Positions 35,056 to 42,624 of a stretch of DNA of 48,175 bases are shown one piece after another (position 1 is the stretch's first letter; each line of letters begins with the position of its first letter). This stretch comes from SVFI01 sp045535935 (lineage in GTDB: Bacteria > Bacillota > Clostridia > Lachnospirales > Lachnospiraceae). The DNA lies in contig JAZSMO010000013.1 in the NCBI GenBank assembly GCA_045535935.1, positions 1-48,175 of the forward strand. The letters run 5' to 3'. Below the pieces are notes generated by a model. The model was not told where the DNA came from, searched no databases, and saw only the letters and a list, made by a program, of their open reading frames with translations. A program made the translations under genes and the position numbers.

Positions 35056-35811
35056 TTCGTTCATCTCCTCCATTTCTTCATAGTGGGAATAGATGTGTTT
35101 GTATAGTTTGTGCGCAAGTCTGCGCAGTTTTATAGCATCATCGACAGTGATGTCGCCTGCTTCCAAATTAATTTGAATTGCTTCGAGTATATCATGCTTA
35201 ATAAGGTGTTGCAAGGCACAAAGATTTTCCGGTGTGCGTGATTTTTCGATTGCTTTTCGGAGTTTCAAAAGTTCGAACGGAATTAGAATAATCATTTTTT
35301 TCTTGGTTAGTTGTTCGGATGTGGAATCTAAATATTTAAACGTTGTTACTTTATAGGGGAAGATTCCTTGCGGGCCGAAATCAAGGTTGAGTATGTATTC
35401 GTCGGGAGCCGGGGATTTGGAATAGAGCAGGATGATTTTAGGTTCCGGGAAATGGAGTGTCTGAGAGGTTAAGTCGTCCGAATGTTGGTTGACACTTTGC
35501 TTGCGGGCATGTCCGAAACCGTAGTCAAATACGCGAAGTACAATATTTTCATCCAAACTCATTTGAGCCTCGATGTGATAGCTGCGGCTTTGATTATCAT
35601 GGCTGATGGTTATGATAGTGTCTGCAAGGCAAGTGCGCATATCGTCACCGACGTGTTCGGTCCAGTTGTAGGTGATGGTTGCATCGGTTGGATGGTTTGT
35701 TTCAAACAAGCCATTGATGAGGTTGATAATGGCAGTGGATGAAAGAGTGAGGATTTTTTTGAAAACCTTGTCATAGAGTTGATAGACTGTGTCTGTGTTA
35801 GAATTTGACAT
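34894..35811 (-). CDS. Rpn-family recombination-promoting nuclease (PD-(D/E)XK, 'transposase' family)
   Basis: 305 residues from the ATG at 35811, which has AAGGAGGG 8 nt upstream; a longer frame upstream has no ribosome binding site. The start YQLYDKVFKKILTLS and the core LADTIITI followed by YHIEAQMS fit the PD-(D/E)XK nuclease fold, with a D-xn-ExQ set. The C-terminal 50 residues form a charged coiled coil with a repeated KDNEIA heptad. Rpn proteins in Escherichia coli are toxic DNA nucleases held in check by separately translated C-terminal fragments and can act against phage. A matching internal start is present here. The long 5' leader is strongly structured. Confidence 0.85.
   Translation of the reverse strand: MSNSNTDTVYQLYDKVFKKILTLSSTAIINLINGLFETNHPTDATITYNWTEHVGDDMRTCLADTIITISHDNQSRSYHIEAQMSLDENIVLRVFDYGFGHARKQSVNQHSDDLTSQTLHFPEPKIILLYSKSPAPDEYILNLDFGPQGIFPYKVTTFKYLDSTSEQLTKKKMIILIPFELLKLRKAIEKSRTPENLCALQHLIKHDILEAIQINLEAGDITVDDAIKLRRLAHKLYKHIYSHYEEMEEMNEMTDESLLLDVEIMQKEHEKAMIEKDNEIAKKDNEIAALKAEIQKLKKDNSQLS
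34949..34990 (-). repeat. 21-bp tandem repeat in the Rpn C-terminal coding region
   Basis: 34949-34969 and 34970-34990 share GCGATTTCATTATC and encode two copies of a seven-residue unit (KDNEIA with a linking Lys or Glu). In-frame repeats of this kind could change copy number. Confidence 0.8.
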
Positions 35812-35846
35812 ATTTAATGCCCTCCTTTGATATGAAATTAGTTGAT

Positions 35847-35927
35847 CTGTGAAAATGCGGCGAGTTGCCAAAGACTCCGCTAAAGGATACGGGGGTATCC
35901 GCGGATGAGATTTTCACGAAAATGATA
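35847..35927 (-). promoter_or_regulatory. Structured 5' leader of the Rpn gene
   Basis: Read on the minus strand, GTGAAAAT and ATTTTCAC (35917-35910 and 35856-35849) close a stem. Inside is a strong hairpin, TCCGC plus GGATAC pairing with GTATCC plus GCGGA around a short loop (35876-35905). GAGT/ACTC and GCGG/CCGC pairings near 35856-35880 compete with the lower part of that hairpin. It resembles no riboswitch class I know and has no T-run. Confidence 0.45.
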
Positions 35928-35933
35928 GTGAAA

Positions 35934-35962
35934 AGTATAATGTATAGCTCGAAAAGTGTCAA
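35934..35962 (-). promoter_or_regulatory. Sigma-A-type promoter of the Rpn gene
   Basis: On the minus strand, TTGACA (35962-35957), 17-bp spacer, TATACT (35939-35934). It implies an untranslated leader of about 115 nt. Confidence 0.75.
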
Positions 35963-36084
35963 GGCATACTATTGCGTATTTTGACGAAATATAATTAGGC
36001 AACTGTACGTCATTCCGTCTTTGTGCTAAAATAACAGCAATAGGCAATACTACATATAGAATGAGTATTAACGGAGGAATCAGT

Positions 36085-36624
36085 ATGAGAATAGGAATGG
36101 GATACGACGTACACCGCATGGTGGAAGGCAGAAAGATGATTATCGGAGGCGTGGAAATTCCTTATGAAAAGGGACTTCTCGGACATTCGGATGCCGATGT
36201 TCTGCTTCATGCCATCAGCGATGCGCTGCTCGGTGCAGCTGCCCTCGGCGATATCGGAAAGCATTTTCCGGACACAGACCCGGCGTTCAAGGACGCAGAC
36301 AGCTTAAAGCTTCTTGCCCGTGTCGGCGAACTGCTTGAGGAAAACAGCTATTTCATCGAGAATATTGACGCGACCATTATTGCACAGAAGCCGAAGATGC
36401 GTCCTTATATCGATCAGATGCGTGAAAACATCGCAGGTGCTCTCGGCATTGAAGTCAACCAGGTCAATGTCAAAGCGACGACCGAGGAAGGGCTTGGCTT
36501 TACCGGCGCCATGGAGGGAATCAGTTCCCAGGCTATCTGTATGCTGATCAGTCCGTCCAATCTTGTGGCGGAGGATGTGACCGCAAGAGGATGTGAGGGA
36601 TGCCCGGGGTGCGGGAAACGATAA
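36085..36624 (+). CDS. ispF: 2-C-methyl-D-erythritol 2,4-cyclodiphosphate synthase
   Basis: 179 residues from the ATG at 36085, 7 nt after GGAGG; the upstream in-frame ATG at 36061 is not supported. Motifs are GYDVHR, GHSDADVLLHAISDALLGA, FPDTDP and the C-terminal VKATTEEGLGF. It makes MEcPP in the non-mevalonate isoprenoid pathway. The family is usually near 157 residues; here a C-terminal extension ends in RGCEGCPGCGKR, with three Cys. It stands alone without ispD and has its own terminator. Confidence 0.95.
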   Translation: MRIGMGYDVHRMVEGRKMIIGGVEIPYEKGLLGHSDADVLLHAISDALLGAAALGDIGKHFPDTDPAFKDADSLKLLARVGELLEENSYFIENIDATIIAQKPKMRPYIDQMRENIAGALGIEVNQVNVKATTEEGLGFTGAMEGISSQAICMLISPSNLVAEDVTARGCEGCPGCGKR

Positions 36625-36671
36625 GTTCTGATACGTTCGACGTGATTTGGTGCTGTGGCGAGATTTATATG

Positions 36672-36781
36672 GCGCAATTTAGCGTCGTGGGCATATATCA
36701 AATAATTGCAGGAAAGTTCCCAAGATTTTTTGTAAATTTGGGAACTTTTTTGTTGCTTTTTTCATTTATGCCAAATTGCGC
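36672..36781. repeat. Third palindrome-like intergenic element (diverged, different ends)
   Basis: Perfect 9-bp inverted ends GCGCAATTT and AAATTGCGC, 110 bp apart, enclose a terminator-type hairpin. The left arm holds GTGGGCATATA, also seen in copy A. TATGTGCCCAC at 36846-36856 is its inverted match. The architecture resembles copies A and B, but the XerD-like ends are missing. Confidence 0.45.
36713..36752 (+). terminator. Terminator after ispF
   Basis: AAAGTTCCCAA (36713-36723) pairs with TTGGGAACTTT (36738-36748), followed by T-run. Confidence 0.8.
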
Positions 36782-36860
36782 AAAATCAGAGGAGAAATAA
36801 AGATAAAATGCTTAATATCTTGGGTATTTTTGACTAATTTTTTTCTATGTGCCCACGCGT

Positions 36861-36910
36861 CGCCGGAAAAGGAATCGGAATGCCGGAAAAACAATCAGAC
36901 CGCCGAAAAG
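36861..36910 (+). promoter_or_regulatory. Three 20-bp-phased direct repeats upstream of the Big2/FN3 gene
   Basis: GCCGGAAAA at 36862 and 36882 and GCCGAAAAG at 36902, at exactly 20-bp steps, end 12 bp before the -35 box. The phasing of about two helical turns suggests a regulator-binding array. Confidence 0.45.
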
Positions 36911-36921
36911 TGCCTGTCTAC

Positions 36922-36951
36922 TTGACGAAAATATCGGGGGAGGGATAAAAT
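36922..36951 (+). promoter_or_regulatory. Promoter of the secreted Big2/FN3 protein gene
   Basis: TTGACG at 36922-36927, 18-bp spacer, TAAAAT at 36946-36951. The rest of the 360-bp gap holds the ispF terminator, the palindrome-like element and the phased repeats. Confidence 0.65.
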
Positions 36952-36984
36952 AGAAATACAAAAAAATAAGGGGGTTTAAAACAC

Positions 36985-39705
36985 ATGAAAAAACGTTTTA
37001 TAGCAGTTGTGATGGCGCTTACACTTGTGCTGGCAACCGGAAGTCCGATGAGTTTGCTGGCTGAGAATACGTCAAAGCAGGTTGCAGACAATCAGCAGGC
37101 AGAGATGATTTTCCCGGAGAATGAAACTGACACTAAGGAAGCCGACAACAAAAAGACCGGCGAGACAGAAGTGGTGAAGCCGGAAAAGCGGTGTGATTTG
37201 TCTCATGTGGGAGACTTGGAAATGGAATCGGTTGCGGTTACGGATCAGTCAAAGAGTGAAGTTTCTATTACTGGTGAAATGCCGTATCGGGTATTCAAGT
37301 TCGTTCCAGAGGAGACGAAAACATACAATTTCTTTGCAGACTCGGAAGGGGATACGTATGTATATCTATATCAGAAAAATGAATCTGAATATGTACAGCA
37401 GGGTGATTCAAGTAGTTGGGATGATACAGATGAGGAAGGTGCCTTTTCTGGGGCTTATGAATTGGCGGCAGCTGAGACTTACTATTTTCTCGTATCGTTC
37501 TATTGGGATGACGAGATAGGAAACTTTAATTTTTATTTAAGCTCTACCTGCACAAATGCAGAGGAATTCGCATTTGCAGGAAAAGAAGTTACCGGCAAAA
37601 CGATTACTAACATTCCGAGGCATGTATTCTATGATTATGAGGATATTGAATACATTGATGTGGAGCTGATGGATTTATCCCAGATGTGTATTAATTACAC
37701 TTTTAATGATGAAAGCACCTATGCAAGAAATATCAAAAATTATGAGTGTAGCTCGTTGTCCAGATCATATGATGGTGTGACAGAAATCATCGGAAAGAGC
37801 TTTACCGTTATGGGAGATACCTATGATGTGTATTGGAAATACGTGAAATATGAAGATGACTGCTTTTATGTAGATACAGCGAATGAGGACAATGCACTTT
37901 GCATCAATATTAACGGGAATCCTTATGATGAGTATCCGTTGGAAATCAGAGAAAATCCGATAGCTTCCATCAGTTTAAACAGTGCATATTACAGTGCAAA
38001 TAATAAAGTTTTTATATCCAATTTAAATTGTTGGTACAACCCGCTGGATATGTCAGAATTTGTACTTACAGCTACCAAGACGGACGGAACCACCTATGAT
38101 ATGACATGGGAGGATGGAGAACTTGTAGGTTGTGAAGAAGGCATGAGTACAGATTATTCTACATCGTTTGAAAATACGTATTATCATCCAGAATCCACTT
38201 ATACATATTACAGTATGGGAGATAATACACTGACGGTCGGCTACGCCGGAAAAACAGCGACCTTTGATGTTTATTTGTACGGGGTACACAAATTTGAGGC
38301 AGTTGCACCGATTGTGAGCTCACTTGATGTTTATCCGCATGAAGCGGATGAAAGTCATCCGTCCATGGGAAATTTGAAACTGAAAGTCTATTTTACGGAT
38401 GGGACAACAGAGATTGCTGAAGTGAATTATAATTCCAGCGGTTGCGTTGAGTGGAGAGGTGGCATTTACGGTATATACAAGAGTTTGGGTAATTATATGC
38501 TCGCTTATCAAAATGCAGAAACCGGTATGGGTGAGCACTGCGATGTCGGTGACTATACGACAAAATCCTACGATACTTACCCGGGACTGAAAACCCTTAC
38601 ACCGGGCAGCAGTACTTTTGTAAAAGTGACACCGGACAATCCTCATGTAGTATTTAAATTTGTTCCGTCTGTGACAGCAAAATATATTTGCTACAGTACA
38701 ACAGATGATGCTAAGGAAATCGATTCGACGGAGTCCAGAGATACTTATGTGACTTTATATGAAGGCGATAAACTTTTGGATGAAAATGATAATGCTACAG
38801 AAGATAATAACAATTTTTTCATTGAAAGAGAATTGGTTGCCGGAAAAACATATTATTTTGTAACAAATGAGTGTAATGAGTACAGAACCTGTGAATATAC
38901 CGTACACTTTAAAGTTTCTACATTGCTTCCGCAGACAATCACAGCACCGGCAAGTATTACAAAGAGTACAGCCGATGCATCGTTTAATCTGGGAGCCAAA
39001 GCGCTCGGCGGAGCGAAGCTGACTTATGTTTGCAGCAACCCTTCCGTAGCAAAAGTGGATAACAACGGAAATGTCACAATCGTGGATGCAGGTTCAGCAA
39101 CTATCAGCGTTACAGCAGCGGCGACAGATGTTTATGCTGCAGCGACAAAGAAAATCAATCTTACGGTAACGAAGGCAAAGAACTACATTACGGTGAAGGA
39201 AGAGTTTAATAAAGTACACGGTTCAAGAACCTTCAAGCTGAATGCTAAGTCCGGCGGTAAGATGACTTACAAAACAAGCAACAAGAAAGTGGCAACTGTA
39301 GACAAGAAGGGCAGAGTCACAATCAAAAAGTGCGGACAGGCTGTGATTACTATCACATCCAAAGTAAAGGGAATCAGCGATGCGACCAAGAAGGTTGTAA
39401 TCAATGTAGTTCCGAAAAAAGCAGCACTCAAATCTTTAAAGAGCAGCAAAGCCGGACAGATGACGGTTTCTTGGAAGAAACAGAGTGAAGCAAAAGGATA
39501 TATCATTGAGTATTCTACGGATAAGAAGTTTAAAGTGAATGTGACAACCGTACAGGTTAAGAAAAACAAAACGACTTCCAAGACATTTAAAAAATTGAAA
39601 AAAGGTACTACCTATTATGTGCGCGTAACGGCCTATACAAATGTGGATGGTAAGCCGATGAAAGGAAGCACTTCCAAGGCAAAGAAAGTCAAAGTAAAAA
39701 AATAG
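36985..39705 (+). CDS. Large secreted Big2/fibronectin type III surface protein
   Basis: 906 residues with a clear signal peptide (MKKRFIAVVMALTLVLATG, cleavage near 25-30). Residues about 75-190 and 530-650 look like two copies of a beta domain (YRVFKFVPEETKTYNFFA and HVVFKFVPSVTAKYICYS) of the pre-peptidase C-terminal type. Two Big2-like domains follow (about 655-810), and a fibronectin type III domain with a very basic end (about 815-906, ALKSLKSSKAGQMTVSWKK). There is no LPXTG motif or C-terminal helix, so it may be released or held by charge on the wall. The ribosome binding site is AAGGGGG. It has its own promoter, and the cysE leader starts just after it. Confidence 0.8.
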   Translation: MKKRFIAVVMALTLVLATGSPMSLLAENTSKQVADNQQAEMIFPENETDTKEADNKKTGETEVVKPEKRCDLSHVGDLEMESVAVTDQSKSEVSITGEMPYRVFKFVPEETKTYNFFADSEGDTYVYLYQKNESEYVQQGDSSSWDDTDEEGAFSGAYELAAAETYYFLVSFYWDDEIGNFNFYLSSTCTNAEEFAFAGKEVTGKTITNIPRHVFYDYEDIEYIDVELMDLSQMCINYTFNDESTYARNIKNYECSSLSRSYDGVTEIIGKSFTVMGDTYDVYWKYVKYEDDCFYVDTANEDNALCININGNPYDEYPLEIRENPIASISLNSAYYSANNKVFISNLNCWYNPLDMSEFVLTATKTDGTTYDMTWEDGELVGCEEGMSTDYSTSFENTYYHPESTYTYYSMGDNTLTVGYAGKTATFDVYLYGVHKFEAVAPIVSSLDVYPHEADESHPSMGNLKLKVYFTDGTTEIAEVNYNSSGCVEWRGGIYGIYKSLGNYMLAYQNAETGMGEHCDVGDYTTKSYDTYPGLKTLTPGSSTFVKVTPDNPHVVFKFVPSVTAKYICYSTTDDAKEIDSTESRDTYVTLYEGDKLLDENDNATEDNNNFFIERELVAGKTYYFVTNECNEYRTCEYTVHFKVSTLLPQTITAPASITKSTADASFNLGAKALGGAKLTYVCSNPSVAKVDNNGNVTIVDAGSATISVTAAATDVYAAATKKINLTVTKAKNYITVKEEFNKVHGSRTFKLNAKSGGKMTYKTSNKKVATVDKKGRVTIKKCGQAVITITSKVKGISDATKKVVINVVPKKAALKSLKSSKAGQMTVSWKKQSEAKGYIIEYSTDKKFKVNVTTVQVKKNKTTSKTFKKLKKGTTYYVRVTAYTNVDGKPMKGSTSKAKKVKVKK

Positions 39706-39712
39706 AAAGTAA

Positions 39713-39741
39713 TTGACAAAAAGCGGATTTTTGCATATCCT
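39713..39741 (+). promoter_or_regulatory. Promoter of the cysE-cysS T-box transcript
   Basis: TTGACA at 39713-39718, 17-bp spacer, TATCCT at 39736-39741. It starts 7 bp after the preceding stop codon. Confidence 0.7.
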
Positions 39742-39747
39742 AAGGGA

Positions 39748-40059
39748 AGAGATATGCAAAGGCTGTGAACGAAAAGAGTAGCTGCAGAACCTATTGAAAG
39801 AGAGTGACCGTCATCGGCTGAAAGCGGTCATCATGCGGAGGCAGTGAAGTGCATTCGGGAGCCGGCTTGCGGAAGCAGTAAATCATGTGTCATCAGATAT
39901 ACCGGTTTACATAAGTATGCAAGCCCGTTTCATCCACGTTACGGATTTCGAGCGTTGAGAACTTCGCAGAGCAGATTCATTTTGGCAGCGAAGTTTCAAA
40001 AGTAGAGTGGAACCGCGATACAAGTCGTCTCTATACATGGTATAGAGACGGCTTTTTTT
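39748..40059 (+). promoter_or_regulatory. T-box leader, probable tRNA-Cys sensor
   Basis: The T-box sequence AGAGTGGAACCGCG lies at 40004-40017. It is preceded by stem III (AACTTCGC/GCGAAGTT, 39960-39995) and followed by a strong terminator hairpin (40024-40036 with 40040-40052) and seven T. A long stem I region lies at about 39770-39870; TGC at 39850-39852 followed by A is the likely specifier codon, which reads cysteine and agrees with the downstream cysE and cysS. Uncharged tRNA-Cys would pair with the specifier and T-box and block termination. Confidence 0.88.
39905..39914 (-). repeat. XerD half-site-like 10-mer inside the T-box leader
   Basis: Exact TTATGTAAACC read on the minus strand. 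Confidence 0.5.
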
Positions 40060-40080
40060 ATGGAAAATGAAAGGAAAAAC

Positions 40081-40761
40081 ATGGGCTATATCAGCAGAAT
40101 CAAGGAAGAAATCAAGGTCATAAGGCAGCGTGACCCGGCGATTCATTCCAACATGGAAGTGTTTTTATATCCGAGCTTTAAGGTGATGCTTCACTATCGG
40201 CTGGCGCATAAGATGTATCTGAAAAAGCATTATTTTCTGGCTCGCTGGATTTCTCAGAGGGTAGCGCGGTAAACCGGAATTGAAATTCATCCGGGTGCGC
40301 AGATCGGAAAGGGATTTTTTATCGACCACGGAAACGGCGTAATCATCGGTGAGACGACCATCATCGGCGATAACGTGACGCTTTATCAGGGCGTGACGCT
40401 GGGCGGTACCGGAAAGGAACAGGGCAAACGTCATCCTACCATCGGAAACAACGTGATGATCAGTGCAGGTGCCAAGGTGCTCGGCTCGTTCAAAATCGGA
40501 GACAATTCCAAAATCGGAGCCGGAAGTGTTGTTTTGGAGGAGGTTCCTCCGAACTCGACCGTAGTCGGTGTTCCGGGGCGTGTGGTGAAGCGCAACAATA
40601 TATCCCTTCCGCAGGATGAGATGGATCAGGTACATCTCCCGGACCCGGTAAAGGAGGACATTGCGCAGCTGCGTGAGTCAAATGACTTGCTGACAAACCG
40701 CTTAATTGAACTTGAAAATGAGATAAAACAGATGCAGAAAGGAAACAGTGATGGAAAATAA
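40081..40761 (+). pseudogene. cysE: Serine O-acetyltransferase cysE interrupted by an in-frame TAA
   Basis: The start ATG at 40081 (MGYISRIKEEIKVIRQRDPA) has AAAGGA upstream; an ATG at 40060 lies in the terminator T-run. The frame reaches SQRVAR and meets TAA at 40270-40272. The same frame then continues with TGIEIHPGAQIGKGFFIDHG and the hexapeptide-repeat domain through VGVPGRVVKR to 40761, with no other defect. A Lys codon (AAA) at this position would restore a normal 226-residue enzyme. CysE makes O-acetylserine for cysteine synthesis. The stop separates the N-terminal helical domain from the catalytic beta-helix. It may be a true nonsense mutation, a sequencing error or recoding. Confidence 0.85.
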
Positions 40762-42166
40762 AGTAAAGATTTATAACACACTCACAAGAAAAAAAGAAGA
40801 CTTTGTACCAAACGTGGAAGGCAAAGTAAATATGTATACGTGCGGACCGACGGTGTATCATTTTGCACACATCGGAAACCTGCGCAGCTACATCATGGAG
40901 GATGTGCTTGAAAAAACGCTCCGTTATGCAGATTATGACGTGAAACGTGTCATGAATATCACGGACGTGGGACACCTTGCTTCCGATGCCGATACCGGGG
41001 AAGATAAGATGCTCAAGGGTGCGAAGAGAGAAAATAAGACGGTCATGGAAATTGCCAAATTCTATACAGACGCATTTTTCTCTGATTGTGCAAAGCTCAA
41101 TATTAAGACGCCGGACGTGGTGGAACCTGCGACCAACTGTATTGATAACTTCATTGAAATGATTGAAAAGCTTCTGGAAAAAGGATACGCTTATCAGGCG
41201 GGAGAGAATATTTATTTTGACACATCCAAACTGGATTCCTACTATGTGTTCGGAAATCAGAATGAGGAAGAGCTCATGGTTGGTGTGCGCGACGATGTGA
41301 CGGAAGATGAAAATAAGAAGAACAAAAATGACTTTGTGCTTTGGTTTACCAAATCTAAGTTTGAAGATCAGGCGCTGAAATGGGACAGTCCGTGGGGCGT
41401 CGGATATCCGGGCTGGCATATTGAGTGCTCCTGCATCAGCATGAAGCATCTCGGCGAATACATGGATATTCACTGCGGAGGCGTGGACAATATGTTCCCG
41501 CACCATACAAATGAAATCGCACAGTCGGAGGCGTACCTCGGACACAAATGGTGTAATTACTGGTTCCATGTACATCACTTAAACGACCAGTCAGGAAAGA
41601 TGAGCAAGTCCAAGGGAGAGTTTTTGACGGTTTCCCTGTTGGAAGAAAAAGGATACGATCCGCTTGCTTACCGTTTCTTCTGTCTGCAGTCCCATTACAG
41701 AAAACCGTTGATTTTCTCGTTTGAGGCACTGGATCAGGCAACAGGAACTTATAAGAAATTAAAGAAACGTATCGCAGAGCTTTCCAAAGAAGGAACAGCA
41801 GATGCAGCGGTTGTGAAAGAATACAAAGACAAATTCGTGGAGGCGGTCGGAAACGATATGAATACTTCCATGGGCGTTACACTTGTGTATGATGTTTTGA
41901 AAGCAGACATCGACGATGCGACAAAACGTGCAATCATTGAAAGCTATGACTATGTACTCAGCCTTAATCTCTTAAAGGAAGAGGAAGCAAAGGAAAGCGG
42001 TGTGGACGCAGAGCTGGAAGCATTTGTGCTCGCCAAGATTGAGGAGCGCAAGGCGGCAAAGAAGGAAAAGAACTTTGCCCTTGCAGATGCCATCCGTGAC
42101 GAGCTTTTGGAAAAAGGTATTGTAATCAAAGATACAAGAGAAGGAGTCGTATGGGAGAGAGCTTAA
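40751..42166 (+). CDS. cysS: Cysteine--tRNA ligase
   Basis: 471 residues from the ATG at 40751, with AAAGGA upstream; a GTG one codon earlier is less likely. Class I motifs are HIGN (HFAHIGNLRS) and KMSKS (GKMSKSKGEF, about 282). Zinc ligands are Cys in YTCGPTVY, Cys in HIECSC, and His and Glu in FPHHTNEIAQSE. It charges tRNA-Cys. It overlaps the end of cysE by 11 bp and mrnC by 16 bp, and lies under the same T-box. Confidence 0.97.
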   Translation: MENKVKIYNTLTRKKEDFVPNVEGKVNMYTCGPTVYHFAHIGNLRSYIMEDVLEKTLRYADYDVKRVMNITDVGHLASDADTGEDKMLKGAKRENKTVMEIAKFYTDAFFSDCAKLNIKTPDVVEPATNCIDNFIEMIEKLLEKGYAYQAGENIYFDTSKLDSYYVFGNQNEEELMVGVRDDVTEDENKKNKNDFVLWFTKSKFEDQALKWDSPWGVGYPGWHIECSCISMKHLGEYMDIHCGGVDNMFPHHTNEIAQSEAYLGHKWCNYWFHVHHLNDQSGKMSKSKGEFLTVSLLEEKGYDPLAYRFFCLQSHYRKPLIFSFEALDQATGTYKKLKKRIAELSKEGTADAAVVKEYKDKFVEAVGNDMNTSMGVTLVYDVLKADIDDATKRAIIESYDYVLSLNLLKEEEAKESGVDAELEAFVLAKIEERKAAKKEKNFALADAIRDELLEKGIVIKDTREGVVWERA

Positions 42167-42591
42167 GTCTGCTTGGGCAGATCAAGGAAGAATTTCAGTG
42201 CGAGCCGATAGATGTGCGAACATATTCACCGCTGACACTTGCGTTTATCGGTGACTGCGTATTTGACCTGATTATCCGGACGGTCGTTGTGGAACGCGGG
42301 AATCGCGCGGCAAATGGTTTACATAAAACCAAAAGTGCCATTGTAAAAGCGCAGACCCAGGCGGAGATGATCGAGGCACTTTTGCCGGAGCTGACCGGCG
42401 AGGAAGAGTCCGTTTACCGGAGAGGGCGAAATGCCAAATCCTACACGACGGCGAAAAACGCTTCTGTCGGCGATTATCGCAAGGCAACCGGATTCGAGGC
42501 GCTGATTGGATATTTGTATTTACAGGACGATATGGACCGGGTGCTTTATCTTGTGAAAAAAGGACTGCAGGAAAAAGGAATTGAAATATAG
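42151..42591 (+). CDS. mrnC: Mini-ribonuclease III
   Basis: 146 residues, an RNase III catalytic domain without the double-stranded RNA-binding domain. Family features are YSPLTLAFIGDCVFDLIIR (signature Asp) and KATGFEALIGYLYL (signature Glu). MrnC matures the ends of 23S rRNA. It overlaps cysS by 16 bp and precedes rlmB, the conserved Firmicutes order. Confidence 0.94.
   Translation: MGESLSLLGQIKEEFQCEPIDVRTYSPLTLAFIGDCVFDLIIRTVVVERGNRAANGLHKTKSAIVKAQTQAEMIEALLPELTGEEESVYRRGRNAKSYTTAKNASVGDYRKATGFEALIGYLYLQDDMDRVLYLVKKGLQEKGIEI
42317..42326 (-). repeat. XerD half-site-like 10-mer inside mrnC
   Basis: Exact TTATGTAAACC read on the minus strand; in the mrnC frame it falls in Gly-Leu-His-Lys. 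Confidence 0.5.
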
Positions 42592-42596
42592 ACGCT

Positions 42597-42611
42597 TGCC
42601 CGGACCGGGCA
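42597..42611 (+). other. Short perfect palindrome before rlmB
   Basis: TGCCCGG and CCGGGCA separated by one base, between the mrnC stop and the rlmB ribosome binding site. There is no T-run; it may be an RNA-processing or stability element. Confidence 0.35.
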
Positions 42612-42624
42612 GAAAGAGGTTACT

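Noticed and set aside
34894..35811. Active transposon, because the Rpn family is often labelled a transposase
   Set aside because: No terminal inverted repeats or target duplication flank the gene; Rpn proteins are better described as nucleases or toxin-antitoxin components.
35981..35995. Promoter for ispF from TTGACG and TATAAT
   Set aside because: The two boxes are only 3 bp apart, so they cannot act together as a sigma-A promoter.
40375..40761. Separate gene for the second half of cysE starting at a GTG
   Set aside because: No ribosome binding site precedes the GTG, and homology begins upstream of it directly after the TAA, so it is the remainder of one broken gene.
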